From: Roseburia sp.
GTDB taxonomy: Bacteria > Bacillota > Clostridia > Christensenellales > Pumilibacteraceae
NCBI GenBank assembly: GCA_023665905.1
Contig: JAMPDA010000002.1
Span: forward strand, 91,832-124,549
Direction: 5' to 3'
Length of the DNA stretch: 32,718 nucleotides
Shown here: positions 24,141-31,259 of the stretch, in pieces
Layout of the letters: every line of letters begins with the position of its first letter
How positions within the stretch are numbered: position 1 is the stretch's first letter
Made by a program: the position numbers and the translations under genes
The notes under the pieces: model-generated
Database searches by the model: none
Seen by the model: only the letters and a program-made list of their open reading frames with translations
What the model was told of the DNA's origin: nothing

Positions 24141-25436
24141 ATGAAAAAAGTCTACACCTGTTTTTGCACCGACGTAATACACGAAGGGCACCTCAACATC
24201 ATAGAGCAAGCGAAAAAGTACGGCGACGTGTACGTCGGCGTGCTGACCGACGAAGCCATGGTGCGCTTCGACCGCTTCCCGACGATAGGGTTCGACGAGC
24301 GCGTCGAACTCGTCAAGAGCCTCGACGGCGTTAAGGAAGTCGTGATACAGGACGAGATAATGTACGACAAAGTGGTGGAAAAACTCCACCCCGACTACAT
24401 CATTCACGGCGACAACTGGAAAAGCGGTCCGATGAAAGCGGTGCGCGACAATGCGGAAAAGCTTATCGCAGTATACGGCGGAAAGATAATCGACGTTCCG
24501 TATACATACAACGACAACGTGCGCCGTGTGGACGCGCAGCTCCGCGAAAAATTGCAAATGCCCGAGTACAGAAGAAAACGGCTCAAACAGCTTTTGAAGC
24601 TCCGCCCGATAGTGAAAACGCTCGAGGTTCACAGCGGACTGACGGGACTTATCGCCGAAAAGACGGTGGTCGAGCACAACGGCGAGCTCGATCAGTTCGA
24701 CGCCATGTGGATAAGCTCGCTGTGCGATTCCACGGCAAAGGGCAAGCCGGACATAGAGCTGGTGGACATGACGTCGCGGTTCAGGACGATAGACGACGTA
24801 ATGGAGGTCACGACCAAGCCGATAATATTCGACGGCGACACGGGCGGACTTACTCAGCACTTCGTGTACACCGTGCGTTCGCTCGAGCGCATGGGCGTGT
24901 CCGCAGTGATAATCGAGGACAAGACGGGACTTAAAAAGAACTCGCTGTTCGGCACCGAGGTCGCGCAGACGCAGGACAGTATAGAAAACTTCTGCGAAAA
25001 GATAGCCGCAGGCGTAAAGGTGCGGCTCACCGACGACTTCATGATAATAGCGCGTATAGAGAGCCTCATACTCGAGCGAGGAATGTCCGACGCGTTAAAG
25101 CGCGCCCGCGCTTATGTCGCCGCCGGCGCGGACGGAATAATGATACACAGCCGCAAAAAAGACCCTGCGGAGATACTCGAGTTCTGCGACGAGTTCAGAA
25201 AGACGGACAGCTCAACGCCTATCGTCGTCGTGCCGTCGTCGTTCAACACGATCACGGAAGGCGAGCTCGCCGCGCACGGCGTAAACATAGTCATTTACGC
25301 CAACCAACTGACGCGCAGCGCGTTCCCCGCGATGGAGCAGACCGCCAAGGATATACTGCGATATCACAGGGCAAAGGAAGTTGACTCGCGGCTGATGCCC
25401 ATAAAAGACATAATCTCGCTGATAGAGGAGCTGTGA
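24141..25436 (+). CDS. pepM: PEP mutase with N-terminal nucleotidyltransferase-like domain
   Basis: 431 residues in two parts. Residues 1-135 form a cytidylyltransferase-fold domain with HxGH as HEGH (about 13-16) and HGDNWKSGP (about 93-101); the RTxGISTT signature of glycerol-3-phosphate cytidylyltransferases is not seen, with RRVDAQLRE at that place. Residues ~150-431 are the PEP mutase/isocitrate-lyase-fold enzyme: DAMWISSL, the FDGDTGG metal-binding loop and the diagnostic EDKX5NS motif at Glu259-Ser268. PEP mutase forms the C-P bond by rearranging phosphoenolpyruvate to phosphonopyruvate. The EDKX5NS motif separates true mutases from lyase relatives. The gene starts 18 bases after the transaminase and is followed 4 bases later by a second nucleotidyltransferase gene. 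Confidence 0.92.
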   Translation: MKKVYTCFCTDVIHEGHLNIIEQAKKYGDVYVGVLTDEAMVRFDRFPTIGFDERVELVKSLDGVKEVVIQDEIMYDKVVEKLHPDYIIHGDNWKSGPMKAVRDNAEKLIAVYGGKIIDVPYTYNDNVRRVDAQLREKLQMPEYRRKRLKQLLKLRPIVKTLEVHSGLTGLIAEKTVVEHNGELDQFDAMWISSLCDSTAKGKPDIELVDMTSRFRTIDDVMEVTTKPIIFDGDTGGLTQHFVYTVRSLERMGVSAVIIEDKTGLKKNSLFGTEVAQTQDSIENFCEKIAAGVKVRLTDDFMIIARIESLILERGMSDALKRARAYVAAGADGIMIHSRKKDPAEILEFCDEFRKTDSSTPIVVVPSSFNTITEGELAAHGVNIVIYANQLTRSAFPAMEQTAKDILRYHRAKEVDSRLMPIKDIISLIEEL

Positions 25437-25440
25437 CCTG

Positions 25441-26142
25441 ATGGCAAACGCTGTTATCATGGCGTCGGGCCTCGGCACGCGCATGCGTCCGCTCACCGAC
25501 ACGACGCCTAAGCCGCTCATTCCCGTGCGCGGCAAGCCGATGATAGAAACGGTGATCGACGCGCTCAACGCGCACGGCGTATCGACGCTGTACGTGGTGG
25601 TGGGGTATTTAAAAGAACAGTTCGAGTACCTTAAGACCAAGTACGACAACGTGGAGATCATAGAAAACCCCGACTATCTTACCGTGAATAATATCTCGTC
25701 GGTGTACAGCGCGCGTAAAGCACTTCGGCGCGGCGCGTGCTACATATGCGAAGCCGATCTGTACGTCGCGGACGTGCGCATTTTCGACGGAACGCCGGAC
25801 AGGTCGTGTTACTTCGGAAAATTCGTCGGCGGATATTCGGACGATTGGGTGTTCGACATCGGCGCGGACGGGTTTATAACGCGCATAGGCAAGGGCGGAA
25901 CGGACTGTTACAACATGGTCGGCATATCGTATTTTACGGCGCGCGACGCAAAGACGCTCGCGGACAAGATAGAAAAGGCGTACGCCGAAGACGGACACGA
26001 AACGCTGTTTTGGGACGAAGTGGCGGACAGGAACCTTTCGGAGCTCAAGCTGACGGTGTCGCCCGTGCCGTCGTCCGCGATAAGCGAGATAGACACGGTG
26101 GACGAACTGAACGCGATAAACGAGATGAACGGAGGAATGTAG
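25441..26142 (+). CDS. pntC: CTP-type nucleotidyltransferase, probable AEP cytidylyltransferase (PntC-like)
   Basis: 233 residues of the sugar/choline nucleotidyltransferase family: AVIMASGLGTRMRPLTDTTPKPL (residues 4-26) binds the nucleotide, followed by NPDYLTVNNISSVYSA (close to LicC choline-phosphate cytidylyltransferases) and CEADLYV, whose Asp should bind metal. LicC-like enzymes make CDP-choline. In operons with PEP mutase, relatives of this protein activate 2-aminoethylphosphonate as CMP-AEP. With PEP mutase, decarboxylase and transaminase on both sides and a LicD transferase upstream, CMP-AEP formation is the likely role. Phosphocholine activation is the main alternative, but no choline genes are seen. 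Confidence 0.85.
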   Translation: MANAVIMASGLGTRMRPLTDTTPKPLIPVRGKPMIETVIDALNAHGVSTLYVVVGYLKEQFEYLKTKYDNVEIIENPDYLTVNNISSVYSARKALRRGACYICEADLYVADVRIFDGTPDRSCYFGKFVGGYSDDWVFDIGADGFITRIGKGGTDCYNMVGISYFTARDAKTLADKIEKAYAEDGHETLFWDEVADRNLSELKLTVSPVPSSAISEIDTVDELNAINEMNGGM

Positions 26143-26143
26143 C

Positions 26144-27268
26144 GTGAAAGTACAGACATTCGTAAAACTATTGGGCGCGGAGTTCTTTACGGGCGTGCCC
26201 GACTCTCAGCTGAAGGCGCTGTGCGACTACCTCGTAAAGACGTACGGCACGGACGGCAGGCATCACATAATCGCCGCCAACGAGGGCAACAGCGCGGCTA
26301 TCGCGTCGGGCTATCATTTGGCGACGGGCAAAGTCCCCGTGGTGTACATGCAAAACAGCGGCGAGGGCAACATAATAAACCCCGTCGCGTCGCTCATGAA
26401 CGACAAAGTGTATGCCGTGCCGTGCATATTCGTTATCGGCTGGCGCGGCGAGCCCAACGTCCACGACGAGCCGCAGCACATCTATCAGGGCGAGGTCACG
26501 CTGAAACTCCTCGAGGATATGGACATAGCGTATACCGTGCTCGACAAGTCCACCGACGAAAACGAGCTCGAACACACGCTCCGCGCCTGGCAGCCGCTTT
26601 TGGCGCGCGGCAAGCAAGTTGCGGTGGTCGTGCGCAAGGGCGCGCTGTCCTACGACGAGCGCGTCGAGTACGGCAACGCCTTCACGCTCGGTCGCGAGGA
26701 CGCCATAAAGCACATCGTCGCCGCAACGGGCGACGACCCGATAATATCCACAACGGGCAAGGCGTCGCGCGAGCTTTTTGAAATACGCGAGGAGCGCGGC
26801 GAGCCGCATAAGTACGACTTTTTGACGGTGGGGTCGATGGGCCACAGCTCGTCCGTCGCGCTCGGCGTTGCGCTCAACAAGCCGCGCACCAAAGTCTGGT
26901 GCATAGACGGCGACGGCGCGGCGCTCATGCACATGGGCGCAATGGCGGTGATAGGCGCGCAATGCCCGAACAACCTCGTGCATATCGTTATAAACAACGG
27001 CGCGCACGAAACGGTTGGCGGCATGCCGACGGCGGCAAAGACGGCGAAGCTAACCGATATAGCCGAGGCATGCGGATATAAACGCGTCGCTTCGGTCGCG
27101 GACGCGCGCTCGCTCGACGCGGCGCTCGCCGCGGCGAAAAAAGCGAGCGAGCTGACGTTTATAGAGGTCATGTGCGCGGTGGGGTCGCGCGCCGATCTCG
27201 GCAGACCCACTACCACCGCGGCGGAGAATAAAAACAACTTCAAGGCTTTCCTCGAAAGCAAGGACTGA
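26144..27268 (+). CDS. ppd: Phosphonopyruvate decarboxylase (TPP enzyme)
   Basis: 374 residues. It starts with the PYR domain sequence FFTGVPDSQLKALCDY and ANEGNSAAIASGYHLATGK, carrying the Glu that activates thiamine pyrophosphate. The C-terminal PP domain has the TPP motif GDG (IDGDGAALMHMGA) through INNGAHETVGG with the expected ~25-residue spacing. This is the arrangement of Ppd/AepY, sulfopyruvate decarboxylase being the nearest relative. It removes CO2 from phosphonopyruvate to give phosphonoacetaldehyde, which pulls the unfavourable mutase reaction forward. GTG start with GGAGG 8-13 bases upstream, one base after the nucleotidyltransferase stop. Confidence 0.93.
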   Translation: MKVQTFVKLLGAEFFTGVPDSQLKALCDYLVKTYGTDGRHHIIAANEGNSAAIASGYHLATGKVPVVYMQNSGEGNIINPVASLMNDKVYAVPCIFVIGWRGEPNVHDEPQHIYQGEVTLKLLEDMDIAYTVLDKSTDENELEHTLRAWQPLLARGKQVAVVVRKGALSYDERVEYGNAFTLGREDAIKHIVAATGDDPIISTTGKASRELFEIREERGEPHKYDFLTVGSMGHSSSVALGVALNKPRTKVWCIDGDGAALMHMGAMAVIGAQCPNNLVHIVINNGAHETVGGMPTAAKTAKLTDIAEACGYKRVASVADARSLDAALAAAKKASELTFIEVMCAVGSRADLGRPTTTAAENKNNFKAFLESKD

Positions 27269-28101
27269 TGTATTCGAGCGCGAAAAAGAAATCGCAACTT
27301 TATTACGACAGAAGCCGCACGGTCTTTACGAACGGTGAAACGGCAAAGGGCGCGTCTATAGTTTCGGACGCGCCTTTTGCGTACGGCAAGACCGATGTCG
27401 GCATACTCGACTACATACTGCGCGCGCTGTACGACCGCGAGTGCGACGGCTTTGCGATGACGCTTATTGAGCGGTTCGGCTCTTTCGGCGGAGTGTTTGC
27501 CGCAACGCGCGAAGAATTGATGTCGGTCGGAGGCATGACCGACCGCGCCGCGTCGTTTTTCGCGTTCGCCCGTCCGCTGTTCCGTCAAGCGGTCTTGCGC
27601 TCGACCGTCGCAAAGCCCAAGGTCGATTGCGAGTGCGCGCTCGCCATGTACGCGATCGCGCTGTCCGCAGCCGCGCAAAAGCGCCGCGACTACTGCCTGC
27701 TTTCAGACGCAAGCTCGCGCGTGTTCCGCGCGTCGCCGATAAGCGAAGACGGCGTACGCTCGATAGTGGGCGGAGTATGCAGAAGCGGCGCTAAAAAGGC
27801 GGTGTGGCTGTGCTGCAAGCCGACGTCCGGCGGCGTTTCGCCCGACGCAGAGCGCGTGCGCGAAATAGCAAGAGCGATACGCGCGCTTAGCGTTGTGGAC
27901 GTCGAGTTCGTGGAGTACGCGGAATACTCGCCGAGCGGGTTTTTCTTTCTTCGCCGCGCAATTTCGGGCGAGAGCAACCCGACGCGCATGGCGGCCGTTC
28001 GCGACGACGAGTACGCGCCGGTGTCGCCGTACTTTGTCACGCGCGTCGAGGAGTATGCGGACAGGCTGACCGCGCGTAAACGCCGACTGTTTCTTAAATA
28101 A
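27268..28101 (+). CDS. RadC-like protein with lost JAMM metal motif
   Basis: 277 residues. The N-terminal part (about 50-115) matches the RadC helix-hairpin-helix region (LIERFGSFGGVFAATREELMSVGGM). The C-terminal part (about 135-235) follows the RadC MPN/JAB order: a strand like DYCLLSDASSRVF, SIVGGVCRSGAKKAVWL, then a block aligned with the usual HNHPSG...D zinc site that reads CCKPTSGGVSPDAE, ending in a SGFFFLRR strand. Both histidines of the metal site are absent, so peptidase-type activity is unlikely. About 45 extra residues follow at the C-terminus. The ATG overlaps the decarboxylase stop by one base (TGATG). Its role is unknown; it could be a scaffold protein or simply the next chromosomal gene coupled to the operon. 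Confidence 0.75.
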   Translation: MYSSAKKKSQLYYDRSRTVFTNGETAKGASIVSDAPFAYGKTDVGILDYILRALYDRECDGFAMTLIERFGSFGGVFAATREELMSVGGMTDRAASFFAFARPLFRQAVLRSTVAKPKVDCECALAMYAIALSAAAQKRRDYCLLSDASSRVFRASPISEDGVRSIVGGVCRSGAKKAVWLCCKPTSGGVSPDAERVREIARAIRALSVVDVEFVEYAEYSPSGFFFLRRAISGESNPTRMAAVRDDEYAPVSPYFVTRVEEYADRLTARKRRLFLK

Positions 28102-28183
28102 AAGTAACCGTACGTCCGAAGCGACAACGCAATTATAGCGCCGTATTGACAAATCGAAAGAAAAAGCTAAACAAGACCAAAAA

Positions 28184-28200
28184 AACAACCTCCGGTTGTT
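28184..28200. repeat. 17-bp dyad overlapping the iscS promoter -35
   Basis: A 7-bp inverted repeat, AACAACC (28184-28190) and GGTTGTT (28194-28200), with a 3-base centre. Its last two bases are the first two of the TTGACA box. A run of A precedes it, so on the minus strand it resembles a hairpin plus U-tract terminator, but no minus-strand gene reads into it. On the plus strand there is no U-tract. It may be an operator for the iscS promoter. Confidence 0.4.
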
Positions 28201-28227
28201 GACAAATGAATATGCGTGCGCTATAAT
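28199..28227 (+). promoter_or_regulatory. Perfect consensus SigA promoter of iscS-iscU-luxS
   Basis: TTGACA (28199-28204), a 17-bp spacer, TATAAT (28222-28227). The transcription start is expected near 28234, with a short leader to the GTG at 28269. Confidence 0.88.
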
Positions 28228-28268
28228 AAGAGCACATCTAATTCATACTATTTTTATAGGAATTAAAA

Positions 28269-29474
28269 GTGAAAAACAACGAGCACAAAACTATATACGT
28301 AGACAACGCGGCGACGACCGCCATGAACGTGCAGGCGATATCCGCAATGACGCCCTATTTTTCGGGCTGTTTCGGCAACCCGTCGTCGCTCCACACGGTC
28401 GGGCAGGAAGCGAAAGAAGCGCTCGAAGAAATGCGCGCGCGCATAGCGAAGCACATAAACGCCGAGCCGCGCGAGATATACTTCACCTCGGGCGGCAGCG
28501 AGTCCGACAACCAGGCGATCAACTCGGCGGCGGCTTTCGGCGCGAGAAAGGGCAAAAAGCACATCGTGACGACGGCGTTCGAGCACCATGCCGTGCTGCA
28601 CACGCTCGAGCGGCTCGAGAAAGCCGGCTACGAAGTGACATATCTCGACGTCCACGAAAACGGCATAGTCACGCCCGAGCAGGTAGCGGCCGCCATACGC
28701 GCCGACACTGCGCTCGTGACGGTCATGTTCGCCAACAACGAGATCGGCACCGTACAGCCGATAGCGGAAATAGGCAAGGTCTGCCGCGAAAAAGGCGTGC
28801 CCTTCCACACCGACGCGGTGCAAGCGGTCGGGCACATTCCCGTAGACGTAAAAGCGCAGAACATAGACATGCTGTCGCTTTCGGCGCACAAGTTCCACGG
28901 ACCCAAAGGCGTGGGCGCGCTGTACGTCCGTCGCGGCGTGTATATAGAGCCGTATATAACGGGCGGAGCGCAGGAGCGCGGCAAGCGCGCCGGCACGGAA
29001 AACCTCGCGGCGATAGCCGGCATGGCGGCGGCGCTCGACTACGCATGCGAGCACATGCAGAGCAACGCGCAAAAACAGCGCGCGCTGTGCGACAGGCTTA
29101 TAGCCGGTCTCGGCAAGATCGAGCACTCGCGGCTCAACGGCGACAGAACGCACCGGCTCCCGTCGATAGTAAACATGTGCTTCGAGGGCATAGAGGGCGA
29201 AAGCCTGCTGCTATTGCTCGACGACCGCGGCATTTGCGCGTCGAGCGGATCGGCGTGCACTTCGGGCTCGCTCGACCCGTCGCACGTCCTGCTCGCGCTC
29301 GGGCTTCCGCACGAAGTGGCGCACGGCTCACTGCGCATAAGCCTTTCGGAAGCCAACACCGATAAAGACATAGACGCCATACTCGAGGCGACGCCGCAGG
29401 TCGTGGCGTATCTTCGCAACATCTCGCCGGTGTGGGAAGCGCTCGAAAAAGGCGAAAAACCGCACTTAATATAA
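28269..29474 (+). CDS. iscS: Cysteine desulfurase IscS/NifS family
   Basis: 401 residues. It begins YVDNAATT, has the [12 protein letters not shown] cofactor-binding block (about 76-88), NNEIGT, the TDAVQAVGH stretch, the PLP lysine Lys208 in [10 protein letters not shown] and the active-site Cys330 in SGSACTSGS. It takes sulfur from cysteine and hands it as persulfide to the IscU scaffold encoded 51 bases downstream. The GTG start is preceded by a weak TAGGA site. The C-terminus is about 20 residues longer than in many NifS-like proteins. Group (NifS versus IscS) is not certain, but the pairing with a U-type scaffold and no Suf genes supports Fe-S cluster assembly. Confidence 0.94.
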   Translation: MKNNEHKTIYVDNAATTAMNVQAISAMTPYFSGCFGNPSSLHTVGQEAKEALEEMRARIAKHINAEPREIYFTSGGSESDNQAINSAAAFGARKGKKHIVTTAFEHHAVLHTLERLEKAGYEVTYLDVHENGIVTPEQVAAAIRADTALVTVMFANNEIGTVQPIAEIGKVCREKGVPFHTDAVQAVGHIPVDVKAQNIDMLSLSAHKFHGPKGVGALYVRRGVYIEPYITGGAQERGKRAGTENLAAIAGMAAALDYACEHMQSNAQKQRALCDRLIAGLGKIEHSRLNGDRTHRLPSIVNMCFEGIEGESLLLLLDDRGICASSGSACTSGSLDPSHVLLALGLPHEVAHGSLRISLSEANTDKDIDAILEATPQVVAYLRNISPVWEALEKGEKPHLI

Positions 29475-29525
29475 GTGACCCGAAACCCGGACTAAAAAAC
29501 AACTACGGATAAACAAGGAGAAATC

Positions 29526-29951
29526 ATGGCATTATACAGCGACAAAGTTATGGACCACTTCAAAAATCCGCGCAACCTCGGCAAGCTCGAAGACGCCGAC
29601 GGCGTAGGCGAAGTCGGCAACGCGCGTTGCGGCGACATAATGAAGATATATATTAAGGTCGAGGGCGACATAATAACCGACGTCAAGTTCAACACGTTCG
29701 GCTGCGGCAGCGCTATCGCGTCGTCGTCGATGGCGACGGAAATGATAAAAGGCAAACCGCTTTCGCAAGCCCTCGAACTGACCAACAAAGCCGTCGCGGA
29801 AGCGCTCGACGGTCTGCCTGCGCACAAGCTCCACTGCTCGGTGCTCGCGGAGGAAGCTATCCGTGCCGCCATCAAGGACTATTACGACAGGCACGGGATC
29901 GAGTACGACAAAGCGCTGTTCGAAACGACCGGTCATCACGACGGCGAATAG
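29526..29951 (+). CDS. iscU: Iron-sulfur cluster scaffold IscU/NifU N-terminal type
   Basis: 141 residues. It starts YSDKVMDHFKNPRN, the family signature, with the three cluster-binding cysteines Cys35 (NARCGD), Cys60 (FGCGSA) and Cys104 (LHCSVLA), and Asp37, which tunes cluster release. The cluster is assembled on this protein from sulfur delivered by IscS. AAGGAG precedes the ATG. The C-terminal ~25 residues are charged and extend past the common domain end. The gene lies between iscS and luxS in one transcript with only 12 bases before luxS. Confidence 0.94.
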   Translation: MALYSDKVMDHFKNPRNLGKLEDADGVGEVGNARCGDIMKIYIKVEGDIITDVKFNTFGCGSAIASSSMATEMIKGKPLSQALELTNKAVAEALDGLPAHKLHCSVLAEEAIRAAIKDYYDRHGIEYDKALFETTGHHDGE

Positions 29952-29963
29952 GCGATAGATATA

Positions 29964-30392
29964 ATGGAAAAGATACCGTCGTTCCGAAAGAACCACGACG
30001 AACTGAAAACGGGCCTTTACGACTGCGGCACGTCAAACGGCGTCACCACCTGGGACTTGCGCTTCAAAACGCCCAACGGCGGCGATTACATATCGCCCAA
30101 AGCTCTGCACACCGTGGAACACATTATCGCGACGCTCCTGCGGAACTCCGAGTATAAAAACAACATAGTCTACTTCGGACCTATGGGCTGCCGTACGGGT
30201 TTCTACCTGCTTACGACAGGGCTGGATCGCGATCGCACGCTCGCGCTGCTGAAAACGAGCTTTTATAAAGCCGCCGAGTTCACCGAGATCCCCGGCAGCC
30301 GCCGCGAGGAATGCGGCAATTATCTCGAGCACGATCTCGCCGACGCGTTGCGCGAGTGCCGAGAGTATATGCGCGTGCTGGAGCAACTGTAG
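29964..30392 (+). CDS. luxS: S-ribosylhomocysteine lyase LuxS
   Basis: 142 residues, slightly shorter than the usual 150-170. The metal site is complete: His49 and His53 in LHTVEH, and Cys117 in EECGNYLEHDL. The catalytic Cys76 lies in the invariant GPMGCRTGFY. It splits S-ribosylhomocysteine into homocysteine and DPD, the precursor of autoinducer-2, as part of the activated methyl cycle. The strand order fits the short N-terminus, which lacks a few residues before the first strand. The gene follows iscU by 12 bases, linking cysteine/sulfur use with homocysteine recycling. Ribosome binding site GGCGA is weak. Confidence 0.95.
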   Translation: MEKIPSFRKNHDELKTGLYDCGTSNGVTTWDLRFKTPNGGDYISPKALHTVEHIIATLLRNSEYKNNIVYFGPMGCRTGFYLLTTGLDRDRTLALLKTSFYKAAEFTEIPGSRREECGNYLEHDLADALRECREYMRVLEQL

Positions 30393-30699
30393 CATACTCG
30401 GCGGCGCACTCATCGCGTGCTTAGCTACAAGCGATAATTTGCGCGCTTGCGCAGGCAATTTCGCGCCGTAGCTCACGAAGTATACGGGCTACGTTTGGCT
30501 CGGCGCCTTGGTCATGTACGTCCATGTACACTCCCGTCGGCAACCACAGGTTGACCCGTGACTGTTGCGACGCAATATTGATGTGAGTAGCAAATCAAGC
30601 GTCGCGCAGCATTTGGCTGCTTACCCGTCTGACGCGCGATTGCGCCGCCGAGGTCGGGTCAAATTCTCGTAGCTTGCTCCAATAATATTAATCTTACGG
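30393..30699. other. Intergenic region with repeats and possible small RNA
   Basis: No ORF is supported. It contains a small stem at about 30513-30528 (TGTAC/GTACA), an exact 20-bp inverted copy (30601-30620) of 1346-1365, a TGCGCCGCCGAGG word (30641-30653) repeated at 31320-31332, and a TTGACC-17-AATATT promoter-like pair (30551-30579). A transcript from the latter to the terminator at 30700-30727 would be about 140 nt. The long distance from luxS to this terminator is unusual unless this stretch is a 3' UTR. Confidence 0.4.
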
Positions 30700-30727
30700 A
30701 CCGTCGCACAGAGTGCGGCGGTTTTTC
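30700..30727 (+). terminator. Rho-independent terminator after iscS-iscU-luxS
   Basis: Arms 30700-30709 and 30713-30722 form a 10-bp stem (one G-U) with a 3-base loop, followed by TTTTT (30722-30726). It reads only in the plus direction and ends just at the stop codon of the minus-strand gene, so it also insulates that gene. Confidence 0.8.
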
Positions 30728-31110
30728 TATGCGTAGAGCGATAAGCTCGGGTTTTTGAATAGCTTGCCGAGATACGCTATAACGAGTCCGCTGTGTATAT
30801 CCGACTCGGGAATAGCCACGCCCACCATTTCCGACAGCCGCGCGGCGACGCCGAAGGATTGGGATATGGCGTAAGATATCTCACGCATTACCGATTTCGG
30901 CTTCAGTCCGCGCACTGCGCCTATTGCACGATAGATATCGCAAAAGCCCAAACATGTTTCCGTGCCGAACAGTATTATCGCGTCCGTAAGACATCGACAG
31001 CCCTTTAAGTCGGCGCGTATGCCGCATTTCATAACGAGCCTGTCGGCGGTGAGGCGAAACGAAGGATCGCCAAGGACATTCCGATATTCGTTTTTCGCTT
31101 GTGGTATCAT
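30727..31110 (-). CDS. Stand-alone Spo0A C-terminal (DNA-binding) domain protein
   Basis: 127 residues from the ATG at 31110, chosen for a CGGAG site 10 bases upstream; a GTG at 31173 would add 21 residues but has no ribosome binding site. From about residue 26 on it follows the Spo0A effector domain: GIRADLKGCRCLTDAI matches the IPAHIKGYxYLREAI stretch, and IYRAIGAVRGLKPKSVMREISYAI matches the recognition helix-turn-helix region with VERAIRHAI. No receiver domain precedes it, so it cannot be phosphorylated like Spo0A and may be constitutively DNA-binding or use another signal. The family call rests on pattern similarity and should hold at domain level; target genes are unknown. Confidence 0.72.
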   Translation of the reverse strand: MIPQAKNEYRNVLGDPSFRLTADRLVMKCGIRADLKGCRCLTDAIILFGTETCLGFCDIYRAIGAVRGLKPKSVMREISYAISQSFGVAARLSEMVGVAIPESDIHSGLVIAYLGKLFKNPSLSLYA

Positions 31111-31213
31111 GAGTGTTTTTCTCCGATTTCGCGCATGTACCTCTATTTCGCGCGTATTCGGCAGCTTATGCACGCCGCACAGATAGCGGTGTCTGCAAAA
31201 GCGTGCCTATGAT

Positions 31214-31242
31214 ATTTTAAACAAAATTTCGACGATAATCAA
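31214..31242 (-). promoter_or_regulatory. Promoter of the Spo0A_C-domain gene
   Basis: On the minus strand TTGATT (31242-31237), a 17-bp spacer and TAAAAT (31219-31214). Start expected near 31207, giving a leader of about 97 nt to the ATG at 31110. Confidence 0.6.
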
Positions 31243-31259
31243 CTTTTCCGAATGTCGAA
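31228..31259. promoter_or_regulatory. Possible 0A-box pair at the Spo0A_C-gene promoter
   Basis: TGTCGAA at 31253-31259 equals the 0A box consensus (TGNCGAA) of Spo0A. A second, inverted site at 31228-31234 matches six of seven bases and lies inside the promoter spacer. Single 7-base matches are expected by chance in a window this size, so the position carries the argument. Confidence 0.4.

Noticed and set aside
28146..28174. Second TTGACA upstream of iscS
   Set aside because: No acceptable -10 sequence lies 16-18 bases downstream.
28184..28200. Terminator of the glycan operon after the RadC-like gene
   Set aside because: The U-tract exists only in the minus-strand direction, where no gene reads into it; on the plus strand the stem runs into a -35 box.
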